The position numbers were made by a program, and so were the translations under genes. The notes beneath the pieces are model-generated. The model searched no databases, was not told where the DNA came from, and worked only from the letters and a program-made list of their open reading frames with translations. 64,000 nucleotides of DNA from Hedera helix (lineage: Eukaryota; Streptophyta; Magnoliopsida; Apiales; Araliaceae): contig OX359266.1 of NCBI GenBank assembly GCA_947179155.2, positions 1,101,001 to 1,165,000 of the forward strand, written 5' to 3'. Positions 1-11,666 of this stretch are shown piece after piece (within the stretch, counting starts at the first letter, position 1; each line of letters starts with the position of its first letter).

Positions 1-2345
1 ATGAACAACACCTGAGATTGATACTACAAAAGCTCCGTGAAAACAAATTATATGCCAAGTTGAAGAAATGTGAGTTCTGGCTTGAGGAGGTCGCGTTTCT
101 TGGGCATGTGATTTCTAGTCAAGGAATATCAGTCGATCCTGCGAAGATTGAAACGGTACTAAATTGGGAACAACCCAAAACAGTAACCGAAGTCCGAAGT
201 TTTTTGGGTCTAGCTGGTTATTATCGGAGATTCGTAGAAGGATTTTCTCGAATCGCCACTCCATTAACGCAGCTTACTCGGAAAAGCACAAAATTCATAT
301 GGAGCGAGGAATGCAAAAAAAGTTTTCAAGAACTCAAGAAGAGACTGGTTTCAGCTCCTGTTCTGACCATACCATCAGGATCAGGAGAATTTGGTATCTA
401 CAGCGATGCTTCTGGCAAAGGTCTAGGCTGTGTCCTTATGCAACATGGAAAGGTTATAGCCTACGCCTCTCGACAACTCAAAGATTATGAGAAAAATTAT
501 CCTACTCATGATCTAGAGTTGGCAGCAGTCGTTTTCGCGTTGAAGATCTGGAGACACTACTTGTACGGAGAAAAAGTGGATATCTATACGGATCATAAAA
601 GTCTCAAGTATTTCTTCACCCAGAAGGAACTCAACATGCGACAACGACGTTGGCTTGAGCTGTTAAAGGATTATGACCACACAATCCAGTATCACCCGGG
701 AAAGGCGAACGTTGTAGCTGACGCTTTGAGCAGAAAATCTTATGCAAGTACAAGTGCACTGCTGACAACACAAAAGTGTATTTTGTACGACTTGCAAAAG
801 ATGGAGATAGAGCTAAAGACACCAGGGACCCACTCGAAGATTGCTCACGTGCGAGTAGAACCAACTTTAATCGATAAAATTAAAGCTGCTCAAGCTACCG
901 ATCCGGAACTGATAAACATGATAAAGAAAGTACAAGAAGGTGTCATTCCCGAAGCAAGAATCGACGAGAAAGGAATACTTCGAGTCAACTCTCGACTCTG
1001 TGTTCCTAACGATCCTGAATTAAAGCATAAAATCATGATGGAGGCACACAACACGCCGTTTGCAATCCACCCAGGAGGTACCAAGATGTATCGAGATCTT
1101 CGACATACATTTTGGTGGAACAATATGAAAAGAGAGATTGCGGAGTTTATCTCAAGGTGCCTAACTTGTCAACGTGTCAAGGCAGAGCATCAAGTTCCTA
1201 AAGGTCCATTACAATCACTTGAAGTTCCCGAATGGAAGTGGGAACACATCAATATGGACTTCGTGACGGGTCTTCCAAAAGTTTCTCAAGGCTTAGATGC
1301 AATTTGGGTGATCGTAGATAGATTGACCAAATCTGCTCATTTCTTGCCTATACGAGAAAACTTTTCACTTGAACGTCTTGCCGGTATGTACATAAATGAG
1401 ATCGTGAGATTGCATGGCATGCCAGTTTCCATAGTTTCTGATCGAGATCCTAGATTCACTTCACGCTTTTGGATCAGTCTACAAAAAGCTATGGGCACTG
1501 AACTACGTTTTAGTTCTGCATACCATCCTCAAACGGACGGACAATCGGAAAGGACGATCCAGACCCTCGAAGATCTTTTGAGACTTTGTGTATTAGACTT
1601 CAAAGGAAGTTGGGATAAGTACTTGCCATTGGTGGAATTTTCTTACAACAACAGTTACCAAGCAAGCATAGGCATGGCTCCATTCGAGGCATTGTATGGA
1701 AGGAAGTGTCGCTCTCCAATATGTTGGAATGAGGTAGGAGAAGCAAAATTGTTGGGACCCGAGTTGGTACGCTTGACGACCGAAAAGATCCAAATGATCC
1801 GACAACGAATACAGACCGCACAAGAACGACAAAAGAGTTATGCTGATCTTCATCGGAGAGACGAAAGTTTCAACGTCGGAGATCATGTATTCTTACGTGT
1901 TTCTCCATGGAAAGGGGTTACGAGATTCGGAAAGAGAGGAAAGCTCAACCCTCGATTTATTGGCCCATTTGAAATCCTCGATCGAATAGGAATCGTAGCC
2001 TACAGACTAGCCCTACCACCAAGTATGTCTCGCATCCATAACGTTTTTCACATATCTATGTTACGTAAATATGTGAAGGACCCAAACCACGTCATTGAGT
2101 TAGAACCAGACGTTATAGCAGAGGATTTAACATACGAGGAAGTACCTGTTAAGATCCTGGATAAGAAGGAGCAGATCCTACGCTCAAAGGTTATACCTCA
2201 AGTTAAGGTTTTATGGAGAAACCAAGATACTGAGGAAATGATCTGGGAGCTAGAATCTGAGATGAAATCTAAGTATCCTTACCTCTTCGATATGTCAGGT
2301 ACGTCAATTTCGGGGACGAAATTTCATAAGGAGGGGAGGTTGTAA
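1..2345 (+). CDS. Chromovirus pol polyprotein, C-terminal part (RT end, RNase H, integrase, chromodomain)
   Basis: The frame is already open at base 3 ([11 protein letters not shown]), so the start lies left of the window. Counting from base 18, the RNase H motif [10 protein letters not shown] has its Asp near residue 130. An HHCC-type zinc-binding region of integrase follows ([12 protein letters not shown] to CLTCQ). The integrase catalytic Asp, Asp and Glu fall at residues 414 (MDFVTG), 475 (SDRDPRF) and 511 (QSERT), which is D-x60-D-x35-E spacing. A GPY-type segment ([11 protein letters not shown]) and a chromodomain-like end (VKVLWRN to MIWELE) complete the protein. The TAA stop at 2343-2345 lies inside the first bases of the LTR. 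The product would copy element RNA into DNA and insert it; the chromodomain is known to steer chromoviruses to heterochromatin. No disabling lesion is visible. Confidence 0.9.
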   Translation, partial: EQHLRLILQKLRENKLYAKLKKCEFWLEEVAFLGHVISSQGISVDPAKIETVLNWEQPKTVTEVRSFLGLAGYYRRFVEGFSRIATPLTQLTRKSTKFIWSEECKKSFQELKKRLVSAPVLTIPSGSGEFGIYSDASGKGLGCVLMQHGKVIAYASRQLKDYEKNYPTHDLELAAVVFALKIWRHYLYGEKVDIYTDHKSLKYFFTQKELNMRQRRWLELLKDYDHTIQYHPGKANVVADALSRKSYASTSALLTTQKCILYDLQKMEIELKTPGTHSKIAHVRVEPTLIDKIKAAQATDPELINMIKKVQEGVIPEARIDEKGILRVNSRLCVPNDPELKHKIMMEAHNTPFAIHPGGTKMYRDLRHTFWWNNMKREIAEFISRCLTCQRVKAEHQVPKGPLQSLEVPEWKWEHINMDFVTGLPKVSQGLDAIWVIVDRLTKSAHFLPIRENFSLERLAGMYINEIVRLHGMPVSIVSDRDPRFTSRFWISLQKAMGTELRFSSAYHPQTDGQSERTIQTLEDLLRLCVLDFKGSWDKYLPLVEFSYNNSYQASIGMAPFEALYGRKCRSPICWNEVGEAKLLGPELVRLTTEKIQMIRQRIQTAQERQKSYADLHRRDESFNVGDHVFLRVSPWKGVTRFGKRGKLNPRFIGPFEILDRIGIVAYRLALPPSMSRIHNVFHISMLRKYVKDPNHVIELEPDVIAEDLTYEEVPVKILDKKEQILRSKVIPQVKVLWRNQDTEEMIWELESEMKSKYPYLFDMSGTSISGTKFHKEGRL
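2328..2340 (+). other. Polypurine tract of element A
   Basis: The purine run AAGGAGGGGAGGT sits directly against the TG that starts the 3' LTR at 2341. This is the expected site for priming plus-strand DNA synthesis. Confidence 0.8.
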
Positions 2346-5278
2346 GACCCCGAATTTTATGAAATACAAAATTTAATTTTTCTTCATATATATATTTTTT
2401 GAAACAGTAAGTGGTTAAATCGATAAAGTTAAAAGTTAAGGATGTTATGTGCAAATTTTATTTTGTCGGACGATATTCGTTTTGTCGGGGAATATTCGTT
2501 TGGTCGGGGAATATTCGTGCCGTACGACGGCGCCGAAATAATAAATTATTGGTGGACCCCACAACGGAATATTTGTCGGATATAGAAAACGACAGAAGTA
2601 ACCTTTTTAAATAAAAATAGTCAACGGAACTGTTAAAATACCGGTGATAAAAGAATAGTAGCATACGGTAGTTTATGGTATTTTCTGTAGCACACGGTAC
2701 TCTACAGTAACACACGGTATTGCATAGTATCTCATATTATTGGTCTGATAATTGACACCGTAACTGTTACGCATCATTTCATCGATAATTGTCACTGCAT
2801 AATATTTTATATTATCAATTCAATAATTGTTGTTACACAGTATTTTGCATTATTGATTTAATAATTGTCATTACACTGTATTTTATATCATTGAGTCAAT
2901 AATTGTTGTTGCACTGTTTTTAAAATTATTGAACCTAATAATTGTCACAGTAACATATGCACAGTAATTCACATTATTGAATCAATAATTGTCATTACAC
3001 AGTAACGTATGCTTTATTTTACATTATTGTTATCTCTATTATGATGTTATTTAAACAGTTGTATTTCATTAATTTATTGACTTGATATCTAAGAGCTAAC
3101 TATACTGTATTTATAACAATTAGTCATAATAATTGAATTGATAAAGTTATTTGTTTATAATATAAAGTTAGGTGATTATTAGGTGATATGAAATGAATGG
3201 TGTAGATTAAAGTGTGAATTATTGTTGAATAATTGAATTGATTTGTTTATAATATAAAGTTAGGTGATTATTAGGTGATATGAAATGAATGGTGTAGATT
3301 AAAGTGTGAATTATTGTTGAATAATTAAATTGATTTGTTTATAATATAAAGTTAGGTGATTATTAGGTGATATGAAATGAATGGTGTAGATTAAAGATAA
3401 TATAATATTTGAAATGGATGGTGTAGATTAAAAGATGATCTTTAAATGAATGGTTTAGATTAAATGAATGATAAGATTTTTGGCTATAAATAGAAGCCTT
3501 AACTTAAGGATTTTTCATAAACTTCCTTACTTGTTCTTTCTTTCTCTCTCTAAATACTTCTTGTGAAAGTTCTCTCTAAGTGTACTTAAGTCATCTTGAG
3601 TATTTGTGAAGATCTATAAGTATACGTGTACTGTTCAAGTTAATCAACCTCATTTAAATCAATATCCAGTCACGTGTTGAGGTAAGGGATACCATCTTTT
3701 TCATCTTCCATTATTCAAACATACTATGGTAAGGGATTATCATTATTTGATTCTCGATAATAATATTGTTTCTTCCTTACTCATAAGACGTGCCTTTTAT
3801 TTCCATGTATTAAATTGTGGGAATAACCTTACGGAGCGGATTGCCGCCTGTTGGTGAATAACCTTTCGTATTCATTCATTATTAATCTCTGAGAATAACC
3901 TTACGGAGCGGATTGCCGCCTGTTTGGTGAATAACTCTTTGTACTCAAATTCTATTAAATTGTGGGAATAACCTTACGGAGCGGATTGCCGCCTGTTTGG
4001 TGAATAACTCTTTGTACTCAAATTCTATTAAATTGTGGGAATAACCTTACGGAGCGGATTGCCGCCTGTTGGTGAATAACCCTTTGTATTAATTTCCTTC
4101 ACCTTTTGTTAATCAAACCTGCTACGGTAAGGGATATTATTTTCTTTCATACTCCTAAATCGAAATTTATTATGGAACTATTGCTTCTATAATTCCTGAA
4201 AATATTATATGTTCCATAATAGTTGAACTTCATTATTTCAACTGAACCTTCCTATTTACGTGAACCTTTCTATTGAATTGTAACCGTTATTCTGAACTGT
4301 GGATCTTGAATATCATTTTTAAATTTCACTCCACATCATGTTGACAATTTGGACATTATTTGAATCTGTACAAAGTAAACTTCCGATAATTATTGTTATC
4401 CTATTTCTTCTGTTCATCATTTATATCATTCTAATCATCCAAAAATCAAGCTGTTGTGAATATCTGTGGCCGGGGGCACAGATGTGATATATTTGTTGAA
4501 CAGATGATAGGTTAAAGGCGATATAATAGGTTAAAGGCGATACATCTGTTCGGTGTCTTTTATGGCACGTGGTGAATGTTCTCTTTGGCCCGTAGTGCAA
4601 AGATGAACTGTTGTTTGGTATGATTATGACCAAAGGCTGAATCTGGTATAATCATGACCGTTGGTGTTATATTGAATGTCTTTGGCCCGTAGTGCAAAGA
4701 TGAACTGTTGATCTGCATGATTATGATCAGGAACTGTGAATTTGTATTATCTTGACTAATGATATTTCAGATGATAAAAGTTGATGATGTTTTTCCTAAA
4801 AAGAGAACCGAGTGGACATTATAGTCTGCATTATTCTTCTAATAGATTACTCATTCCGCTGCTATTATTGATCTGAACGTTGTTTAAGAATTTAACTGCA
4901 GTTTTTGATATAAACCTTGTAGTCTATTGTATTCTATCAAGAACTCAACTGTTGAAGACTAATGATAATTTATTCGTCATTATCTTAGTCATGATATTCT
5001 TTACTGGGCTATTTGAGCTCACCCTTTCTTTTGTTCCATTGTTTTTCAACAGGAGATGAAAACATAACAGGGTCTAGCCGGGGAATGGAGTGAGGGTCCG
5101 AGGAATAGTTATCATAGTCTTCACGTTTTGTAAAATAGTGTGGCAATAATAGTGAAGACTTAGTTGTGTATTATTATACACTGTATTGTTGTACGTTGTG
5201 CTTTGTTGTAATAATTTTGTTGTAGTCTTTTGACGACTCAAGTTTGGGCTGTGTGGGCCCAGATTTGGGGGCGTCACA
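2341..5278 (+). repeat. 3' LTR of element A (2938 bp)
   Basis: It starts TGTAAGACCCCGAATTTTAT and ends TTTGGGGGCGTCACA, so it has TG...CA ends. The same ends recur at 8384/11363, 42595/45390 and, reversed, at 31420/34356. The LTR is packed with tandem repeats: a TCGG(G)GAATATTCG motif near 2465-2520, degenerate units of about 58 bp around an ATAATTGTCA motif at about 2750-3010, three 92-bp units starting at 3171, 3263 and 3355, and four units starting GGAATAACCTTACGG at about 3819-4085. A TATA box (TATAAATAG) is at 3485-3493. The sequence is almost identical to solo LTR S1. Confidence 0.92.
3485..3493 (+). promoter_or_regulatory. LTR TATA box
   Basis: TATAAATAG in the context GGCTATAAATAGAAGCC is conserved in all Tekay LTR copies here: 9620-9628, 43647-43655, and reversed at 33204-33212 and 39628-39636. 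A pyrimidine-rich stretch (TTCTTTCTTTCTCTCTCT) follows about 50 bases later, as in many plant LTR leader starts. The transcription start itself is inferred. Confidence 0.6.
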
Positions 5279-6603
5279 AATGTTGTGTAACATATTCTGA
5301 CAATTCCCTTAAAATATGTTACGTAGCTGGTCCTATCATCATCCCTCGTTTATTACGTGAATACAATACTGACATCTCTTAATTAAAATTTTGCCACGTA
5401 ATAACAAAAAAGGTTTACAAAAATCATTACTTATGATAAGGAATCAGACCCACGTGCTAAATGAAAATAAATTATCATCATAAAAGAAAACAAATTTCAA
5501 CTACGAAAAATAACCCAAGAAAATAATACCAAGGAACATAAGACGCCCTAAGCCAAGACTCAAAAACATGCCGAAGTCGGGACAATTTTTGAAGAAGTCT
5601 GATTTGAGCTCAACACCATTTTCGAAGCTGAATCCAAGGATAATGTCCAAACAAAGAATCAAGTAAAACTCCCCCGAAACTGTTAATGCTTCTTATGCTT
5701 ACTTCGATCCATAACTCCAAATAATTCAATGCCAACAATGCACTATCCGACAACTCGGCATCATCTGACTCAGGTCCTCCTGTATCGAGTTTATGTGATT
5801 AATACTGTATTTGTTACAAATTAAAATTAGAGAGTTCTTTTCAATTTAATTCGTTAAAATGAAAAATACATTTTTATTTTAGAATTATAAAGTAACATGA
5901 AATTTTTTAATTTCATTTACAGTATCACATCACTATTACTAAATTCTGTTATATATGAAGACATAAAATTACCTTTAAAAGTTGTAATTTTATATTAGAG
6001 AATGGAGTACAAAGTAGGTTGGGACTTCCTTACTTGTAGATGTTACTATTATTTGTTGTTACCAATTTATTAGTTAAGATAAAGTTGTGTAAATATAAAA
6101 AAATCTTTTTTAATGAATTTCATCCATTTTAATAAGTACATAAAAGAAAACAAAGAATAAATATGTTAAATTAAAATTTACATGCTAAGAAGTTCGGAAC
6201 TAAAGAGGATTTGTATTGTTGGGAGAGATGAAAAAAATGGAATGAAAAAGAATTTATCATAGGGGACAGCGACCGTAAGGAATGCTGTCAACTTCCTCAA
6301 AGTTAAAACACACGGGTAGTACAGTAGTACTACTTATTCGTACTTTATATGTGTTACAATAATAATTTTATTTGTTGATTTAATTGTATTTTATAAATAA
6401 ATAAAAAAAGACTTTATTTTTAGTAATATGAATATTGTTAGGGAGTAGTGGCCTGCGCCAAAAAGGCCCGGTTTTTTCTGAGCCAAAAATCCTCAGTCCG
6501 TTGTCTAATTAATTATTTTATTTTATTTTATTATTTTTTATTTGTTTTTACAATTATGATACATGACAAAATGTTTTTATTTTGGCCTATTGAATATAGC
6601 ATA
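5279..6603. other. AT-rich spacer between elements A and X
   Basis: No supported gene is seen. The left end has a small inverted repeat (GTAACATATT to AATATGTTAC) at about 5287-5322. On the minus strand about 5608-5785 is open for roughly 60 codons with an acidic start (ESDDAELSD), but it has no start codon and no family I recognise. The remainder is AT-rich. The last five bases, GCATA, are the target-site copy of element X. Confidence 0.5.
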
Positions 6604-7289
6604 TGTAAGATCCCGAATTTTATGAAATATAAAATTTAATTTTTCTTCTTATATATTTTTCTGAAACAGTAAGTGTTTAAATCGATAAAGTTTAAAGTTA
6701 AGGATGTTATGTGCAAATTTTATTTTGTCAGACAATATTCGTTTTGTCGGGGAATATTCGTGTCGTACCACGGCGCCGAAATAACAAATTATTGGTGGAC
6801 CCCACAACGGAATATTTGTTGGATATAGAAAACGACAGAAGTAACATTTTTAATAAAAATAGTCAACGGTGCTAACTGTTAAAATACCGGTGATAAAAGA
6901 ATAGTAGCATACGGTAATTTATGGTATTTTACTGTAGCATGCGGTACTCTACAGTAGCACACGGTATTGCACAGTGTCTCATATTATTGACACCGTAACT
7001 GTTACGCATCATTTCATCAATAATTGTCACTGCATAATATTTTATATTATCAATTCAATTATTGTTGCTACACAGTATTTTGCATTATTGATTCAATAAT
7101 TGTCATTACACTGTATTTCATATCATCGAGTCAATAATTGTTGGTGCACTGTAGTTTAAAATTGTTGAATCTAATAATTGTCACAGTAGCAAATACACTA
7201 TAATTTATATTATTAAATTAATAAAAATATGTAACGTGTTTCTTACATTATTGTGGTAACATTATTTTATATGTTAGACTCACATGAAG

Positions 7290-7330
7290 AATAAATAAAT
7301 AAATAAATAAATAAATAAAAAATAAAATAA
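7290..7330. repeat. (AAAT)n microsatellite in LTR X
   Basis: About seven consecutive AATA/AAAT units followed by a looser AT-rich run. This creates a spurious minus-strand open frame with repeated Ile/Tyr/Leu/Phe codons. Confidence 0.85.
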
Positions 7331-7542
7331 TTAATTTTACTATTTGAAATAGTAACGTGAATAGTGACGTGAATAGTAACGTGAATAGTAAGTGAATAGT
7401 AAGAAACATGTGGGACCCACTGTGGGGCCCACACGAAATGTGTAAAATGAGTTTTGGCTGGGAAGAGTTGGTGGAGGCTGCGCAGCAGCCTCTGCTGAAA
7501 AAAATTTTGCCCACCTACCACGCATAGTAACTTCTTTTCTCC

Positions 7543-7551
7543 TATAAATAG
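7543..7551 (+). promoter_or_regulatory. TATA box of LTR variant X
   Basis: TATAAATAG in the context CTCCTATAAATAGTTTGC. The surroundings differ from the TATA region of the other Tekay LTRs, so X carries an alternative core promoter between otherwise related LTR ends. The identical nine bases recur at the chimeric junction at 41754-41762. Confidence 0.55.
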
Positions 7552-8383
7552 TTTGCTCAGCTGAATAGAAAAATCACACCTAAAACATAGAATTTTTCTA
7601 TAAGAATTTTATGAGTTTTCTCTGAGAATAGTAAGGTTATTTTGAGTGTTTGAAAACTAAAAGGAGTGCAGAAAATTTTCAAGTAAGTCTTTTATTAAAG
7701 AGTAGTAATTTCATAAATTCCTATTTTTCACGGTATTCATAAATCTTCCTTTAGAAGACTCTTCTTTAAGAAGATTCATTTTTAAAAGCTTTCTTTGGAA
7801 GATTTATTTTAAAATATTAGTTTAAAAACTATTTTAAAGTTGTTATATTATACTACAAAAATTATGTTAAATATATATAATTTTGATAGTTCATAATATA
7901 TGAATTATCATACACCTTGAAATTTATATGTGGTAATTACTAATTTTATTAAAAATATATAGGTTGATCAACCTCATTTAAATCAATATCCAGTCACGTG
8001 TTAAGGTAAGGGGTATCATTCTTTTCATCATCATAAATGGATATTATTTTCTTTCTTACTTGAAGGGATTATCATTCTTTGATTCTCGAAAATAATATCG
8101 TTTCTTTCTTGTGCCATTTACTTCCATGTATTAAATTGTGGGAATAACCTTACGGCGCGGTTTACCGCCTGTTGGTGAATAACCTTTTGTATTCATTCCT
8201 TATTAATCTTTGAGAATAACCTTACGGTGCGGATTATCGCCTGTTTGGTGAATAACTCTTCGTATTCAAATCGATGGGAATAACCTTACGGCGCGGATTA
8301 TCGCCTGTTTGGTGAATAACTATTCGCATTCAAATTGATGGGAATAACCTTACGGCGCGGATTACCGCCTGTTGGTGAATAAC

Positions 8384-11363
8384 TGTAAGACCCCGAATTT
8401 TATGAAATACAAAATTTAATTTTTCTTCATATATATTTTTTTTGAAACAGTAAGTGGTTAAATCGATCAAGTTAAAAGTTAAGGATGTTATCTGCAAATT
8501 TTATTTTGTCGGACAATATTCGCTTTGTCGGGGAATATTCGTTTGGTCGGGAAATATTCGTGTCGTACGACGGCGCCGAAATAACAAATTATTGGTGGAC
8601 CCCACAACGGAATATTTGTCGGATATAGAAAACGACAGAAATAACCTTTTTAAATAAAAATAGTCAACGGAACTGTTAAAATACCGGTGATAAAAGAATA
8701 GTAGCATACGGTAGTTTTTGGTATTTTCTGTAGCACACGGTACTCTACAGTAACACACAGTATTGCATAATGTCTCATGTTATTGGTCTGATAATTGACA
8801 CCGTAACTGTTACGCATCATTCCATCGATAATTGTCACTGCATAATATTTTATATTATCAATTTAATAATTGTTGTTACACAGTATTTTGCATTATTGAT
8901 TTAATAATTGTCATTACACTGTATTTTATATCATTGAGTCAATAATTGTTGCTGCACTGTTTTTAAAATTATTGAACCTAATAATTGTCACAGTAACATA
9001 TGCACAGTAATTCACATTATTGAATCAATAATTGTCATTACACAGTAACGTATGCTTTCTTTTACATTATTGTTATCTCTATTATGATGTTATTTAAACA
9101 GTTGTATTTCATTAATTTATTGACTTGATATCTAAGAGCTAACTATACTGTATTTATAACAATTAGTCATAATAATTGAATTGATAAAGTTATTTGTTTA
9201 TAATATAAAGTTAGGTGATTATTAGGTGATATGAAATGAATGGTGTAGATTAAAGTGTGAATTATTGTTGAATAATTGAATTGATTTGTTTATAATATAA
9301 AGTTAGGTGATTATTAGGTAATATGAAATGAATGGTGTAGATTAAAGTGTGAATTATTGTTGAATAATTGAATTGATTTGTTTATAATATAAAGTTAGGT
9401 GATTATTAGGTAATATGAAATGAATGGTGTAGATTAAAGTGTGAATTATTGTTGAATAATTGAATTGATTTGTTTATAATATAAAGTTAGGTGATTATTA
9501 GGTAATATGAAATGAATGGTGTAGATTAAAGATAATATAAAATTTGAAATGGATGGTGTAGATTAAAAGATGATATTTAAATGAATGGTTTAGATTAAAG
9601 GAATGATAAGATTTTTGGCTATAAATAGAAGCCTTAACTTAAGGATTTTTCATAAACTTCCTTACTTGTTCTTTCTTTCTCTCTCTAAATACTTCTTGTG
9701 AAAGTTTTCTCTAAGTGTGCTTAAGTCATCTTGAGTATTTGTGAAGATCTATAAGTGTACGTGTACCGTTCAAGTTAATCAACCTCATCCAGTCACGTGT
9801 TAAAGTAAGGGATTATCATTATTTGATTCTCAAAAATAATATCGTTTCTTTCTTACTCATAAGATGTGCCATTTATTTTCATGTATTAAATTGTGGGAAT
9901 AACCTTACGGCGCGGATTATTGCCTGTTGGTGAATAACCTTTCGTATTTATTTTCATGTATTAAATTATGGGAATAACCTTACGGCGCGGATTATCGCCT
10001 GTTGGTGAATAACCTTTCGTATTCATTCATTATTAATCTCTGAGAATAACCTTACGGCGCGGATTATCGCCTGTTTGGTGAATAACTCTTTGTACTCAAA
10101 TTCTATTAAATTGTGGGAATAACTTACGGCGCGGATTATCGCCTGTTGGTGAATAACCCTTTGTATTAATTTCCTTCACCTTTTGTTAATCAAACCTGCT
10201 ACGGTAAGGGTTATTATTTTCTTTCATACTCCTAAATCGATATTTATTATGGAACTATTGCTTCTATAATTCCTGAAAATATTATATGTTCCATAATAAA
10301 TGAACTTCATTATTTCAACTGAACCTTGCTATTTACGTGAACCTTTCTATTGAACTGTAACCGTTATTCTGAACTGTGGATCTTGAATATCATTTTTTTT
10401 TCACTCCACATCATGTTGACAATTTGGACATTATTTGAATCTGCACAAAGTAAACTTCTGATACTTATTGTTTATCCTGTTTCTTCTGTTCATCATTTGT
10501 ATCACTGTTATTTGTACTAATCATCAAGAATCAAGCTGTTGTGAATATCTGTGGCCGGGGGCACAGATGTGATATATTTGTTGAACAGATGATAGGTTAA
10601 AGGCGATATAATAGGTTAAAGGCGATACATCTGTTTGGTGTCTTTTATGGCACGTGGTGAATGTTCTCTTTGGCCCGTAGTGTAAAGATGAACTGTTATT
10701 TGGTATGATGATGACCAAAGGCTGAATCTGGTATAATCATGACCGTTGGTGCTATATTGAATATCTTTGGCCCGTAGTGCAAAGATGAACTGTTGATGTG
10801 CATGATTATGATCAGGAACTGTGAATTTATATTATCATGACTAATGGTATTTCAGATGATAAAAGTTGATGATGTTTTTACGAAAAAGAGAAGCGAGTGG
10901 ACATTATAGTCTGCATTATTCTTCTAATAGATTGCTCATTCCGCTGCTATTATTGATCTGAACATTGTTTAAGAATTTAACTACAGTTTTTGATATAAAC
11001 CTTGTAGTCTATTGCATTCTATCAAGAACTCAACTGTTGAAGGCTAATGATAATTTATTCGTCATTATCTTAGTGATGATATTTCTTACTGGGCTATTTG
11101 AGCTCACCCTTTCTTTTGTTCCATTGTTTTTCAACAGGAGATGAAAACATAACAGCGTTTAGCCGGGGGATGGAGTGAGGGTCCGGGGAATAGTTATCAT
11201 AGTCTTCATGTTTTGTAAAATAGTGTGGCAATAATAGTGAAGACTTAGTTGTGTATTATTATACACTGTATTGTTGTACGTTGTGCTTTGTTGTAATACT
11301 TTTGTTGTAGTCTTTTGACGACTCAAGTTTGGGCTGTGTGGGCCCAGATTTGGGGGCGTCACA
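8384..11363 (+). repeat. 5' LTR of element Y (2980 bp)
   Basis: It starts TGTAAGACCCCGAATTTTAT and ends GGGGGCGTCACA. It carries four 92-bp units (starts 9214, 9306, 9398, 9490), while the partner LTR at 42595-45390 has two. That difference of 184 bases accounts exactly for the length difference. I noticed roughly a dozen single-base differences between the two by eye. The TATA box is at 9620-9628. Confidence 0.92.
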
Positions 11364-11365
11364 GT

Positions 11366-11377
11366 TGGCATCAGAGC
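11366..11377 (+). other. Primer binding site of element Y
   Basis: TGGCATCAGAGC, two bases after the LTR end, matches the usual plant primer site for initiator tRNA-Met (TGGTATCAGAGC) except for one base. It marks 8384-11363 as the 5' LTR. Confidence 0.8.
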
Positions 11378-11424
11378 TTAGGGATATGGTCTTTAATGGA
11401 GATCTGGGGTTAGAACTAGGAGGG

Positions 11425-11666
11425 TGTAGACACCCAAATTTTGCACTTGTGTACTAACCCTGTCAGGAGGGCAAGATCGTCACCCGACCCGACATGCGAA
11501 AAGGAAGGTGGACCCCAACACGAAGCCACCCCAACAACTTACGGCCAAAGCCGCCACAACGAACAACGAGCATCAGGTTACTTGCGGCAAGACGAACAGT
11601 TGATCCAGAGGAGCCTGATTTGATCATAACTAATGGCCACTACGCTTACGATGCTCGGGGGTCTCG
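11425..11666 (+). repeat. Z first LTR, only its first 242 bp
   Basis: It starts TGTAGACACCCAAATTTTGC and matches 12656-12897 base for base as far as I can see. It then breaks at GGTCTCG (11660-11666) and continues as sequence from the 3' internal region (copy of 27599 onward). The rest of this LTR is deleted. Confidence 0.9.

Larger units (their letters stand above)
1..5278 (+). mobile_element. Element A: 3' part of a Ty3/gypsy chromovirus (Tekay/Del type), cut by window edge
   Basis: The window opens inside pol and runs through RNase H, integrase and a C-terminal chromodomain-like tail, then a polypurine tract and a complete 3' LTR. The pol order with integrase last is that of Ty3/gypsy elements, and the chromodomain places it among chromoviruses. 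The large LTR of about 2.9 kb fits the Tekay/Del group. The 5' LTR, gag, protease and most of reverse transcriptase lie to the left, so no target-site duplication can be checked. The five bases after the LTR are AATGT. The visible coding part has no stop or frameshift, so this copy may be young. Confidence 0.9.
6604..8383 (+). repeat. Solo LTR X, left piece (interrupted by element Y)
   Basis: It begins TGTAAGATCCCGAATTTTAT, a diverged version of the Tekay LTR start. It stops at 8383 in GGTGAATAAC, where Y begins, and resumes at 45391. It is preceded by GCATA, and the same five bases follow the right piece at 46729-46733. No internal region belongs to X, so it is a solo LTR split about 37 kb apart by a nested insertion. 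Its middle (about 7200-7970) differs from the other LTRs: it contains an AATA-type microsatellite, a run of GTGAATAGTAAC repeats and its own TATA box at 7543-7551. Confidence 0.9.

Noticed and set aside
5608..5785. Minus-strand open stretch of about 60 codons (GGPESDDAELSDSALLALNY)
   Set aside because: No start codon, no recognised family and stops at both sides; could be an old exon relic but not supportable.
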